Source: Verrucomicrobiota bacterium (GTDB lineage Bacteria > Verrucomicrobiota > Verrucomicrobiia > Verrucomicrobiales > Verrucomicrobiaceae). From it: a DNA stretch of 64,000 nucleotides. The stretch spans positions 111,649 to 175,648 of the forward strand of contig JANYCZ010000042.1 of the NCBI GenBank assembly GCA_025360015.1. The letters run 5' to 3'. Made by a program: the position numbers and the translations under genes. This document shows, in pieces, positions 34,949 through 43,306 of the stretch (position 1 is its first letter; every line of letters begins with the position of its first letter). The notes beneath the pieces are model-generated. The model did not search any database. It had not been told where the DNA came from and worked only from the letters and a program-made list of their open reading frames with translations.

Positions 34949-36646
34949 ATGCCCACCCCTTCTTTGATCGACGTTCTCGTACGCACCGCCGCCAGCGCCG
35001 GATGCGAGGAACCCACGCGGCTGCGCCACGCCCTCGAACTTGCCTCCGACAACCGCCAGCCGCTCATGGATGCCGTGGTGGACAGCACCATGGTGGATGA
35101 AGACCGCTTCTTTGCCCAGCTCGCGACCGGTCTGGGCATGCCCTATGCCGAGGAAGGCATCGGCGAGGCTGTGGAAGGCCTGCGCAACAACTTCCCCGCC
35201 AAGCTGGCCCTGCGCCATCGCATCTGCCCGCTGCAGGTCGCCAGCGGCGAAGCGACGATCCTGACCTACAATCCGTTCGATCTCAGCGCCCGCCAGGCCG
35301 TGGGCCAGGAGCTGCGCAAACGCGTCCACTGGCAGATCGCGCCGCGCCACCGCATCCTGGAAGCCCTGCACCAGGGCTACGGCGTGGGCGCGGAAAACTT
35401 CGAAGAACTGCTCGAAGGCCGCGAAAGCGGCGATGAGCACGATGACATGAAGCAGGAAACCACCGTGCTGGATGAGGCGGATGAAGAAGCCACGGTGCTG
35501 AACTTCGTGAATCAAATCTTCCGTGAGGCTCTCAAGGAACGCGCCACGGACATTCACATGGAGCCGCTGGAGCGCGATCTGCGCATCCGTTATCGGGTGG
35601 ACGGCAAGCTGCTCGAAGTCCCCGTGCCGCCCAACATGCGCCTGCTCCAGGCCTCGCTCATTTCCCGCCTCAAGATCATGGCTCACCTCGACATCGCGGA
35701 GCGCCGCATGCCGCAGGATGGTCGTATCAATCTCGAACTCGATGGTGAACCCATCGACGTGCGCGTGGCCACCATTCCGAGCGTGAATGGCGAATCCGTC
35801 GCGCTCCGCCTCCTCACCCGCAAAAAATTCGACCTGATGGCGCTTGGGCTTGATCCAGCCACCGAGGCAACGATTCGCAAACTGCTCGCGGCACCCAACG
35901 GCATCATCCTCGTCACCGGCCCCACCGGTTCCGGCAAGTCGTCCACTCTCTACACCTTCCTCAAGGAGCTCAACACCAAGGAGCGCCGCATCGTCACCAT
36001 CGAAGACCCGGTGGAAAACAAGCTCGACGGCATCATCCAGATCGCGGTGAAGCCTGAAATCGATCTCACCTTCGCCGCCGGCTTGCGCAGCATTCTGCGT
36101 GGCGACCCCAACGTTATCATGGTCGGGGAAATGCGCGACCAGGAAACGGTCGAGATCGCCATCCGTGGCGCTTTGACCGGCCACTTGGTCTTTTCCACGC
36201 TCCACACCAACGACGCGGTCGGTGGCATCTCGCGTCTGATCGACATGGGCATCGAGCCGTTCATGATTTCGTCCTCCGTGCGTGCTTTCCAGGCCCAGCG
36301 CCTCGTGCGCACCCTGTGCGGACTGTGCAAGCAGCCGACGCACTATGAAGACAGCCATCTGCGCACCACGGGGTTCCCGATGGAATGGAAGAGCCAGCTC
36401 TTCAAGCCCGTCGGCTGCCGTTCCTGCCGCAACACCGGCTTTACTGGACGCCTGGCGATCATGGAAATCTGTCTCATGACCGAGGCCCTGCAGGAAAAGA
36501 TCAACAACCGCGCCAACACCATGGAACTCAAAGTCCAGGCGCTCAAAGACGGCATGGTGCCCATGCGCCAGTATGGCTTCCGCAAGGCTTCACAAGGCGT
36601 GACCACTTTGGAGGAAGTCATGACGGTGACAGCGGCGACCGAGTGA
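34949..36646 (+). CDS. gspE: Type II secretion ATPase GspE
   Basis: This 565-residue AAA+ motor powers pseudopilus assembly. It has an N-terminal GspE_N/MshEN-like domain (about 1-150), a linker, then the ATPase with Walker A GPTGSGKSSTL near 323, the aspartate-rich box FVNQIFREALKERATDIHME, Walker B RGDPNVIMVGEMRDQET and the histidine box HLVFSTLHTNDAVG. A zinc-type tetracysteine lies between CGLCKQ (about 455) and CRSCRN (about 489), typical of GspE/PilB. It starts a run of same-strand secretion genes; a toxin-antitoxin pair separates it from gspF. GspE is favoured over PilB because pseudopilin genes and gspD follow. Confidence 0.9.
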   Translation: MPTPSLIDVLVRTAASAGCEEPTRLRHALELASDNRQPLMDAVVDSTMVDEDRFFAQLATGLGMPYAEEGIGEAVEGLRNNFPAKLALRHRICPLQVASGEATILTYNPFDLSARQAVGQELRKRVHWQIAPRHRILEALHQGYGVGAENFEELLEGRESGDEHDDMKQETTVLDEADEEATVLNFVNQIFREALKERATDIHMEPLERDLRIRYRVDGKLLEVPVPPNMRLLQASLISRLKIMAHLDIAERRMPQDGRINLELDGEPIDVRVATIPSVNGESVALRLLTRKKFDLMALGLDPATEATIRKLLAAPNGIILVTGPTGSGKSSTLYTFLKELNTKERRIVTIEDPVENKLDGIIQIAVKPEIDLTFAAGLRSILRGDPNVIMVGEMRDQETVEIAIRGALTGHLVFSTLHTNDAVGGISRLIDMGIEPFMISSSVRAFQAQRLVRTLCGLCKQPTHYEDSHLRTTGFPMEWKSQLFKPVGCRSCRNTGFTGRLAIMEICLMTEALQEKINNRANTMELKVQALKDGMVPMRQYGFRKASQGVTTLEEVMTVTAATE

Positions 36647-36683
36647 GGTTGCAAACCCACGTCTGATTCAGTATCCTCACCCC

Positions 36684-36923
36684 ATGATCCTCGACGACAA
36701 TCCGCCAGTAGCATTGATGCTCGAACAGCTCACGGCTGATCAAAAATGGCAGGCCTTCCAGTTTCTCTGGAAAGAGGTGGTCAAAGACCATCAGGAGGAG
36801 ATCGAGCCACCGGCATGGCATGAAGAAATTCTGCGTAAGCGTCTCGAAAAAATCAAGAGTGGCAAAGCAGTCTGGCATGATCTGGGCCAGGCCTTCGAGG
36901 ACTTGCGAAAAGAGCTGGCATGA
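36684..36923 (+). CDS. Antitoxin of a ParE/RelE-type toxin-antitoxin pair
   Basis: This 79-residue acidic protein, with EEIEPPAWHEEILRKRLEKI in the middle and GKAVWHDLGQAFEDLRKEL at the end, resembles the small addiction-module component family whose members neutralise a cognate ParE-like toxin. The ATG is 37 bases after gspE and the stop overlaps the toxin start by 4 bases (ATGA), the usual antitoxin-first order. The C-terminal half probably wraps the toxin. The N-terminal DNA-binding part is short, so autoregulation is uncertain. Confidence 0.8.
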   Translation: MILDDNPPVALMLEQLTADQKWQAFQFLWKEVVKDHQEEIEPPAWHEEILRKRLEKIKSGKAVWHDLGQAFEDLRKELA

Positions 36924-37216
36924 ATGTCACCCTCGAAGATGATGCCAAACAAGACCTGCGCGACAGCTTCCACTTTTACGAGGAGGACGAGCCGGGAGCC
37001 GGTTGGTATTTTCTCGACAAAATGCAGGCAGAACTTCAAACTCTCGGTGGATTTGGTGGTGTGCATCGTCAGCGTTTCGGCTTCCACTTCTACGCCTCCA
37101 CGCGTTTCCCGCACGGTGTCTATTCCCGGATCGACGGCAACACCGTCCAAATAGCCGCCATCATCGACAGCCGCCGCGATCCCAACCTGATCCGCAAAAT
37201 TCTTCGCCAGCGCTGA
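36920..37216 (+). CDS. ParE/RelE-family toxin
   Basis: This 98-residue protein fits the ParE/RelE fold: an N-terminal strand MNVTLEDDAKQDL, helices through FYEEDEPGAGWYFLDKMQAE, and late strands YSRIDGNTVQIAAIIDSRRD ending in basic RKILRQR. ParE toxins inhibit gyrase and RelE toxins cleave mRNA; the sequence alone does not settle which. It overlaps its antitoxin by 4 bases and ends 5 bases before gspF. The pair therefore sits inside the secretion operon, on the same strand, which is unusual for a mobile stability module. Confidence 0.82.
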   Translation: MNVTLEDDAKQDLRDSFHFYEEDEPGAGWYFLDKMQAELQTLGGFGGVHRQRFGFHFYASTRFPHGVYSRIDGNTVQIAAIIDSRRDPNLIRKILRQR

Positions 37217-37221
37217 TCCCA

Positions 37222-38454
37222 ATGCCCGCCTTCACCTACACCGCCCTCACCACCACCGGCCAGACCGTCACAGGATCCGTCACGGTCACTTCGCGCGCGG
37301 AGGCGTTTCGGAAGATCGAAGCGCAGGCGCTGACGCCGGTGAAGGTGACACAGGAAGAGAAGTCCGATGCGGCGAAAGCGAAAATCGCAGCAACGGCTGG
37401 CGGACCGGTGAAGCTGAAGCGCGCCCAGCTCATTCTGTTCACTGAAGAAGTCGCGGACCTGCTAGATGGCGGCCTGCAGATCGACCAGGCGTTTCGAGTG
37501 ATGCAGGAGCGGCAGGAGTCGGGAGCCCTGCGCATCATTGCCACCACGATGCGCAACGAACTGCGCGAAGGTTCCTCGGTCGCCAAGGCTCTCAGGAAGG
37601 CCTCGCCAAGCTTTGATGATCTTTACTGCAATCTTGCCGCAGCAGGCGAGGTTAGCGGCTCCCTGCCCAGCATTCTCCGGCGCCTCGCGAACAATCTCGC
37701 GGTGATGGCCGACCTGCAGGCCAAGGTGACGCAGGCCATGATCTACCCGGCCTTCCTGATCGGCGCGTGTATTGTGCTCATGGTGGTGTTCATGACCTTC
37801 ATGGTGCCGCAGATCATGGACTTGATGGGCAAGAACGGTCAGAAACTTCCGGCGGCCACACAGCTTCTCATCAGCTTCAATCAATTCATGGGCGAGTGGT
37901 GGTGGGCCATAGGCGCAGCCGTCACGGCGGGCGTGCTGACTTTTCGCGGCTACATCTCCAGCCCGGCCGGCCGCATGTGGTGGGATGAGACCAAGCTCAA
38001 GCTCCCGCTCTTCGGTGCCATCATGAGCATGCGCTTCTACGCGCAGTTCGCGCATTCGCTGGGCAACCTCATCACCAACGGCGTGCCGCTCCTAAACAGC
38101 ATCCGCCTTGTGTCCAAGATTTCTGCGAACGTCTTCATCCAATCGCTGCTGGCCAAGGTCACCACCCAGGTCTCCGAAGGCTCCCCCCTCTCCACCACCC
38201 TGCGCAAGGTCGGCAGCTTTCCGCTGCTGCTGGCGGACATGATTGCCGTGGGCGAGCAGACCGGCCAGCTCGGCAAATCGATGGAAAAGTGCGCCACTCG
38301 TTATGATAAGGAGCTCGACAAACGTATCAAACGCATGACGTCGATGATCACGCCCATCATCCTCATCGTCATGGCCGTCATGGTGGGCACCGTGGCCTAC
38401 TCCATCGTCGCCGCCATCGCCCAAAGCGTCACCGGCATCCGGGGTGGCGGCTAA
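37222..38454 (+). CDS. gspF: Type II secretion inner-membrane platform protein GspF
   Basis: This 410-residue protein starts MPAFTYTALTTTGQTVTGSV, the standard GspF/PilC N-terminus. It has two repeated GspF domains (about 75-200 and 270-400), each starting near LILFTEEVADLLDGGLQIDQ and FYAQFAHSLGNLITNGVPLL. Three membrane helices are visible, the last in PIILIVMAVMVGTVAYSIVA. The protein links the GspE motor to the pseudopilus. The frame opens upstream inside the toxin gene, but the ATG at 37222 gives the family's N-terminus. It follows the toxin by 5 bases and precedes gspG by 65. Confidence 0.9.
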   Translation: MPAFTYTALTTTGQTVTGSVTVTSRAEAFRKIEAQALTPVKVTQEEKSDAAKAKIAATAGGPVKLKRAQLILFTEEVADLLDGGLQIDQAFRVMQERQESGALRIIATTMRNELREGSSVAKALRKASPSFDDLYCNLAAAGEVSGSLPSILRRLANNLAVMADLQAKVTQAMIYPAFLIGACIVLMVVFMTFMVPQIMDLMGKNGQKLPAATQLLISFNQFMGEWWWAIGAAVTAGVLTFRGYISSPAGRMWWDETKLKLPLFGAIMSMRFYAQFAHSLGNLITNGVPLLNSIRLVSKISANVFIQSLLAKVTTQVSEGSPLSTTLRKVGSFPLLLADMIAVGEQTGQLGKSMEKCATRYDKELDKRIKRMTSMITPIILIVMAVMVGTVAYSIVAAIAQSVTGIRGGG

Positions 38455-38519
38455 ACTGGTGAAACCAACTTCATTTCCTCCTGTTCATAACCTCATAAAT
38501 CCTGTTCACTCGTTTCGTC

Positions 38520-38972
38520 ATGAAAATCCGCACACCGCACTCCAAGCCACGCCCAGCCGCCGCCTTCACGCTCATCGAAATCGTGATCACTCTGACCATT
38601 ATCGCCATCCTGGCCTCCGGCTCGATTTACCTGCTCAAAGGCCAGATCGACTCCGCCAAGGACACCCGCGTGGACAGCGACTTGCAGGCCATCGGGCTTG
38701 CGCTGCAGTCCTATGAATCCCGCGCCCTGCGCATGCCGACGACCGAGCAGGGCTTGATGGCCCTCGTGGAAAAACCCACGCTGGAACCGATCCCTGAAAA
38801 CTACCGCGCCTTCATGGAAGAGCTGCCGAAAGATCCCTGGGGCCTGCCTTACAAGTACCGTTTCCCCGCTCAGAAGTCCAAGAAGCCCTATGATCTCTGG
38901 ACTGCCGGACCTGACGGCCAGGACGGCACGGATGATGACCTCGGAAACTGGAAGAAGACAGCGGCAAAATAG
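38520..38972 (+). CDS. gspG: Major pseudopilin GspG
   Basis: This 150-residue pseudopilin has a short basic leader, cleavage site A|FTLIEIVITLTIIAILA with glutamate at +5, and the GspG C-terminal pattern: LPKDPWGLPYKYRFP, then DLWTAGPDGQDGTDDDLGNW, which forms the calcium-binding loop. It should polymerise into the pseudopilus that pushes substrates through GspD. The residue before the cleavage site is alanine rather than the classic glycine. It lies 65 bases after gspF and 3 before the next pseudopilin. Confidence 0.93.
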   Translation: MKIRTPHSKPRPAAAFTLIEIVITLTIIAILASGSIYLLKGQIDSAKDTRVDSDLQAIGLALQSYESRALRMPTTEQGLMALVEKPTLEPIPENYRAFMEELPKDPWGLPYKYRFPAQKSKKPYDLWTAGPDGQDGTDDDLGNWKKTAAK

Positions 38973-38975
38973 CCC

Positions 38976-39695
38976 ATGAAAGCTGCATGCCGAAGCACGA
39001 AGACATGCCATGACGAGAGTGATGACCTCACCACCCGCCATGGCTCCTTCATTCGGCATGGGGCCGCCAGGGCGTTTACGCTGATTGAGATCGTCATCGC
39101 CTTGACCATCGTCGCCATCCTGGCGGCAGCGACGGTGCCGATGCTAAAAGGTTTCCAGGATGAACGGCTGGCACGTGAGCCCGTGACGGCGCTGCTCAAG
39201 CTGGCGCGCGAAGCACGCATGCGCGCGATGCAGGAGAAGCGCCCGTATCAGGTCGCGTTTCATGCCACGGGATTCACGGCCTCACGCTACTTCAACCCGT
39301 ACCTTCAGCTCTCGGAACTGAACGAATTTCTTGTGGCGGGAGAAACCGCACCCGCTGTGGAGAGCACGGTCGATCAAGGTGAAAAAACCGACCTCGACAG
39401 TGGTGCCGGTTCCAACAAGACCACTGAACTGCCGCTGGCCCCGCCCGCGCCCAAATTCGACGAACACTGGTCGGAGAAATATGCGCTGCCGAAGGAGGTG
39501 AAGTACCAGATTCAGCATTGGTACGATGTCGAGCCCACCCCGATCGAGGGCGAGCTGGTGAAGCTCTGGGTGTTCCAGCCGAGCGGCGTCTGCCAGCCGC
39601 TGAAAATCCATGTCGAAGGCCCTTCCTCGACATTTGACGTCGAGTTCGGAGCGCTCACCGCAGACATCGTGAAGGAAAACGTCGATCTGCGATGA
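38976..39695 (+). CDS. GspH-like minor pseudopilin
   Basis: This 239-residue protein has a prepilin signal A|FTLIEIVIALTIVAILAAA after a long 33-residue leader, then the GspH-like continuation LKGFQDERLAREPVTALLKLAREARMRAMQ. The C-terminal domain is diverged. The leader is longer than normal, and no alternative ATG lies nearer the cleavage site. The gene overlaps the next one by 4 bases. Assignment to GspH rests on operon order (after gspG) and the helix following the signal. Confidence 0.78.
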   Translation: MKAACRSTKTCHDESDDLTTRHGSFIRHGAARAFTLIEIVIALTIVAILAAATVPMLKGFQDERLAREPVTALLKLAREARMRAMQEKRPYQVAFHATGFTASRYFNPYLQLSELNEFLVAGETAPAVESTVDQGEKTDLDSGAGSNKTTELPLAPPAPKFDEHWSEKYALPKEVKYQIQHWYDVEPTPIEGELVKLWVFQPSGVCQPLKIHVEGPSSTFDVEFGALTADIVKENVDLR

Positions 39696-40105
39696 AACCG
39701 AACTCCCATCCCCGCAAGCGCCTCTTTCGGCGCGGCTACATCCTCTTCGAGCTAGTGCTGGCGCTGACGATTTTCGCCATCGCGGTGCTCGGGCTGGCGA
39801 AGGCGCTGAACCAGGCGCTGGAGACGGCCAACCTGCTGAAGCGCGACCAGATCATCCGCATCGGCATGCGCAACTTCTTTGAAGAACTCCGCAACAAGCC
39901 GCTGGCCAAGATGAGCACCACCTACATGGACACGACCTACGGCATCTCTTACACCAGCACCACGGAGGCGTTGTCGTTGAAGACCACCAGCGGCGGCATT
40001 CTGAGCGACATGTACAACCTCACCATCCATGCCACCTCGTCATTCGACGGCGTGCCGCAGGAGGACACCCTCAACGTCTATGTTTACAAGCCCGCCCAGC
40101 CATAG
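39692..40105 (+). CDS. GspI-like minor pseudopilin
   Basis: This 137-residue pseudopilin has the processing site G|YILFELVLALTIFAIAVLG with glutamate at +5, followed by LAKALNQALETANLLKRDQI, a helix like that of GspI. The C-terminal part is strand-rich. GspI forms the tip complex with GspJ and GspK. It overlaps the GspH-like gene by 4 bases and the GspJ-like gene by 26. Assignment is by operon order and length. Confidence 0.75.
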   Translation: MKPNSHPRKRLFRRGYILFELVLALTIFAIAVLGLAKALNQALETANLLKRDQIIRIGMRNFFEELRNKPLAKMSTTYMDTTYGISYTSTTEALSLKTTSGGILSDMYNLTIHATSSFDGVPQEDTLNVYVYKPAQP

Positions 40106-41030
40106 ACGGCGCTCCGCCTTCACCCTGATCGAGGTCGTCATCGGCATCACTATCCTTTCGATGATCACAGCCACGCTGTTTGCAATCATCCGCGGCTCGG
40201 TGCGCGGCGCAGCGGAGATCGAGCACATCCAGCGTGAGAGCGATTCCATGAACCGCTTCATTGAACTGTGCCGCCGCACCTTTGCCACCCTCCCCAGCAC
40301 GGCCTCGCTGTCTTTGAAGATTGTGCAGGGCTCAGAGCCCGTGATTCAGGAGCTGACCATCACCGGCTCACCGGACTGCTTCCCCTTTGGCAGCAATCCC
40401 ATCACCTCCAAGGACACCATCCTGACCCTGCGACCCTACCCGGATGCCGTTGTGGACGACAACCAAAAACTGCTGAACTACCTCAGCCTTTCACGTGAGG
40501 ATCTCATCCCGCTGACCGGTGACATGAAGTCCGGCGTTCAACAGACCACGACGGGGATCTACGCCCCAGACACCCAAGGACGCTACTGGATGCCGCTGCT
40601 GCCGGATGTCGTGTCGTTCAAATGGCGGTTTTATGTCCAGAAGGAAGAAACGTGGTATGAAGAGTGGAGCAAGTCCACGTGGCCTGATCTCATCGAGGGC
40701 CAGCTGGTGATGAAGAACCGCACTCTGCCGGTGCGCATGGTTTTCAGCCTGCCGGTGCTCATCATCGTCGCGGGCAAGGCCCCGGCAAACAACGGCACTG
40801 CCAGCAATCAGCCCGTGGGTGCCACCGGCGGCGGAGCAGGCGGAACCAATGGTCAGGGAGGGCAAGGGGGCCAGGGTGGCGGTGGCCAAGGCGGTCAGGG
40901 TGGTGGCGGTCGCGGTGGCCAGGGCGGCGGTGGCCCTGGAGGTGGCGGCGGCGGGCCCGGCGGTGGTGGCGGAGGACCTCCAGGTGGTGGTGGCGGCGGA
41001 CCGCCAGGCGGAGGAGGGGGCGGCAGATGA
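40080..41030 (+). CDS. GspJ-like minor pseudopilin with glycine-rich tail
   Basis: This protein of about 316 residues has a prepilin signal A|FTLIEVVIGITILSMITAT and a GspJ-like core (about 40-240) with MNRFIELCRRTFATLPSTAS. An unusual tail of some 60-70 residues is almost only glycine, glutamine, arginine and proline (from about residue 255). The tail is encoded by GGN-rich DNA and probably forms a disordered appendage. I chose the ATG at 40080 (MFTSPPSHRRR) rather than 40029, since it gives a usual basic leader. It overlaps the next gene by 4 bases. Confidence 0.78.
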   Translation: MFTSPPSHRRRSAFTLIEVVIGITILSMITATLFAIIRGSVRGAAEIEHIQRESDSMNRFIELCRRTFATLPSTASLSLKIVQGSEPVIQELTITGSPDCFPFGSNPITSKDTILTLRPYPDAVVDDNQKLLNYLSLSREDLIPLTGDMKSGVQQTTTGIYAPDTQGRYWMPLLPDVVSFKWRFYVQKEETWYEEWSKSTWPDLIEGQLVMKNRTLPVRMVFSLPVLIIVAGKAPANNGTASNQPVGATGGGAGGTNGQGGQGGQGGGGQGGQGGGGRGGQGGGGPGGGGGGPGGGGGGPPGGGGGGPPGGGGGGR

Positions 41031-41977
41031 AGACTGCTTTTCCAGCCACTCGCCATCCTACCCGGCGCATTTCAGCCCAGGGCTCCGCCCTCATGCTGAT
41101 GATCTGGGCCATCCTGCTCATGTTCGTCACCGTCATGGGAGTGGTGCAGTACATCACCTACAGTGCGGAAGAGTCCAAACAGGCGGCGTATGACTTTCGT
41201 GCCTTGAGTCTCGCGGAAAGCGGCATCGCCGTGGGCCTGCACCCCAGCACGCGACGGGGTGACATTGTCATGAAACAAAAGGTGGGGCCTGACAGCGGTT
41301 TTGATGTGGTCATCAACTACGAAGGTGCCCGCATCCCGATCAACTACATCACGGATGAGCGCCTCCGCGAGTCGGTCTACAATCTTTTCATTTACTGGCA
41401 GCTCAATGCGGAAGACGCCGGCATTGCGGCAGATTCACTGGCCGACTGGGTGGACAGTGACAGCACCCAGCGCGCCAATGGCGCCGAGGCCGAATATTAC
41501 AAGAGCCTGGGCATCTTCGATGCACCGCGCAACCAAGGCTTCATCCGCGTGGACGAAATGATCCTGGCGCGCGGCATGGATGCCGTGGACCGCAAAAAAC
41601 CGGACTGGCGCAATTACTTCAGCATTTACGGCGAGGGGCAGATCGATCTGCGCACCGTGTTCAAAGACGTGCTGCTGGCCATTACGGGGGCATCGGAAAA
41701 CGATGTGCAGCGCTTCATCAGTGAACGCGACGGCGGCGATGGCATCCCGGGCACGGAGGATGACCGCCGGATTCGTGCGGATGAAGCCTATCAGATTCTC
41801 GGCCTCAGCGGGGACCGCCTGAAGGCCGTGAGCGGCATCGTCAATGACAGTGACACCTCCCTGCGTCGCATCACCAGCATCGGCTGGGTCGGCAGCAAAC
41901 GCTCGAAAATCATCCTAGTCACCCGGCGCGATCAAACAAGCGGCGCAGTGACTTATCTGGGACGCATCGAGGAATGA
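41027..41977 (+). CDS. gspK: Minor pseudopilin GspK
   Basis: This 316-residue protein matches GspK: a leader with G|SALMLMIWAILLMFVTVMG lacking the +5 glutamate as GspK proteins do, FRALSLAESGIAVGL, and a large globular domain containing ADSLADWVDSDSTQRANGAE, YYKSLGIFDAPRN and a helix-hairpin segment RVDEMILARGMDAVDR. GspK caps the pseudopilus tip. It overlaps the GspJ-like gene by 4 bases; about 100 bases separate it from the GspL-like start. Confidence 0.87.
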   Translation: MKTAFPATRHPTRRISAQGSALMLMIWAILLMFVTVMGVVQYITYSAEESKQAAYDFRALSLAESGIAVGLHPSTRRGDIVMKQKVGPDSGFDVVINYEGARIPINYITDERLRESVYNLFIYWQLNAEDAGIAADSLADWVDSDSTQRANGAEAEYYKSLGIFDAPRNQGFIRVDEMILARGMDAVDRKKPDWRNYFSIYGEGQIDLRTVFKDVLLAITGASENDVQRFISERDGGDGIPGTEDDRRIRADEAYQILGLSGDRLKAVSGIVNDSDTSLRRITSIGWVGSKRSKIILVTRRDQTSGAVTYLGRIEE

Positions 41978-42076
41978 AAAACGCCTCGACAAGCGCTGCT
42001 TCACCCGGCAATCGACATTCGTCATCCCACGCCGCAACTTCCCACGTCATTGCACGTTCTAAAAGGCCCTCCACGA

Positions 42077-43294
42077 ATGTCCCTAGCCGCCACCACCCTG
42101 CTCCTACCCGCCCCTGATGCCTCCTGGCATGTGTGGAAGCCGCGTGCGACCTCCAGCGCCGAGACCGTGGAAAGTCCGTCCGAAGCCAGGCATGTGGGCA
42201 AACCCCTGCTCATCGGCCTGCCCGCCTCCGCCTGTCGCACCATCGGGCTGATCCTGCCGCAAACAGACACCGAGCTGCTGGAGCAGATCATTTCCACCCA
42301 GCTCGAACGCCGTGGTTTCAAGCTGGAGCATGACGCGGTGGGTCGAAACTACCGCTGGCATCTGCTCGGCCAGAGCGGCGGCCTCGTCATCGTCAGCGTG
42401 GACGTTCTGGCGGAGCCTTTCCCGGAAGCGCTGGCCGCCTCCCATGCCAGCGACTACACCGCCGCGCTCAGACTTGCGCAACTTCCCGCCGGCCACATGG
42501 TCATCATCGAGGAACAGGGGGACCTTGTGCTCGCGGCCAGTCATCAGGGCAAACTCTACCACAGCCATATCTTCGCCAAAGCACCGGCCGCCGAGGAGGC
42601 GCTGATCTTGGAGATCACCTTGGCACGGCTGACCTTAGAGTCTGAACTCGGTGCCGATACGATCGAGGGAGTGGCGCTCGTCGGTGGGAACTTCGACCGG
42701 GGCCTCACCACCCGTCTCAGCTCCATCTTGGATCTGCCGGTGCGCAGCCTCTCAGATCTGCCGCCGAATTCAGGTCTGGACACCCGCGCCTGGACCAAAC
42801 TGCTGCCATCAGGCGTGCGCACGGCGATCAGTACCAGCACCCAGCGCTCCAAGCTCCTTCGTGCGCTTGTTCTCGGCGGGCTGCTGTACACCTCCCTGGC
42901 ATTCCTCGGTTTTGCGTATCTCCATTTCCAAGAGCAGCGTGCCAAGAAACTGGCTGAGGAAGTGGAAACCACCAGCGAGCCTGCCGCAGCCGTGCGCAAG
43001 GCCAATGAACGCTGGAAAGTCCTCGCCCCGGCCATCGAGCCGCAGCGGTATCCGCTGTTTCTGCTCGGCGAGATCAACCGCATCATGCCCGCCAGCGGCA
43101 TAGTCATCCGCAAGTTTGAAGTCAAGGGCAAGGAGATCGACATCCGTGGCGAAGCACGGGATGCCCAGCTCGCTTTCCAGTTCATCGAAGACTTCAAAAA
43201 GAACCGCGTCCTCAGCCGCTATGAATGGACAAATCCCCGGCCTGAAGTCAAAGGCACCACTGCAAGCTTTCGCGCCCAGGGCAAGCTGCCGTAA
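42077..43294 (+). CDS. GspL/PilM-PilN-like inner-membrane protein
   Basis: This protein of about 405 residues has a cytoplasmic actin-like domain (about 1-260) resembling GspL/PilM, one membrane helix near 268-285 (LVLGGLLYTSLAFLGFAYLH), then a periplasmic ferredoxin-like part (about 290-405) like GspL-C/PilN. Its partner should be the GspM-like protein. A TTG at 42050 would add nine residues; I prefer the ATG at 42077. Sequence identity to classical GspL is low, so the name rests on topology and operon place. Confidence 0.7.
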   Translation: MSLAATTLLLPAPDASWHVWKPRATSSAETVESPSEARHVGKPLLIGLPASACRTIGLILPQTDTELLEQIISTQLERRGFKLEHDAVGRNYRWHLLGQSGGLVIVSVDVLAEPFPEALAASHASDYTAALRLAQLPAGHMVIIEEQGDLVLAASHQGKLYHSHIFAKAPAAEEALILEITLARLTLESELGADTIEGVALVGGNFDRGLTTRLSSILDLPVRSLSDLPPNSGLDTRAWTKLLPSGVRTAISTSTQRSKLLRALVLGGLLYTSLAFLGFAYLHFQEQRAKKLAEEVETTSEPAAAVRKANERWKVLAPAIEPQRYPLFLLGEINRIMPASGIVIRKFEVKGKEIDIRGEARDAQLAFQFIEDFKKNRVLSRYEWTNPRPEVKGTTASFRAQGKLP

Positions 43295-43306
43295 CATTCG
43301 TCACGC

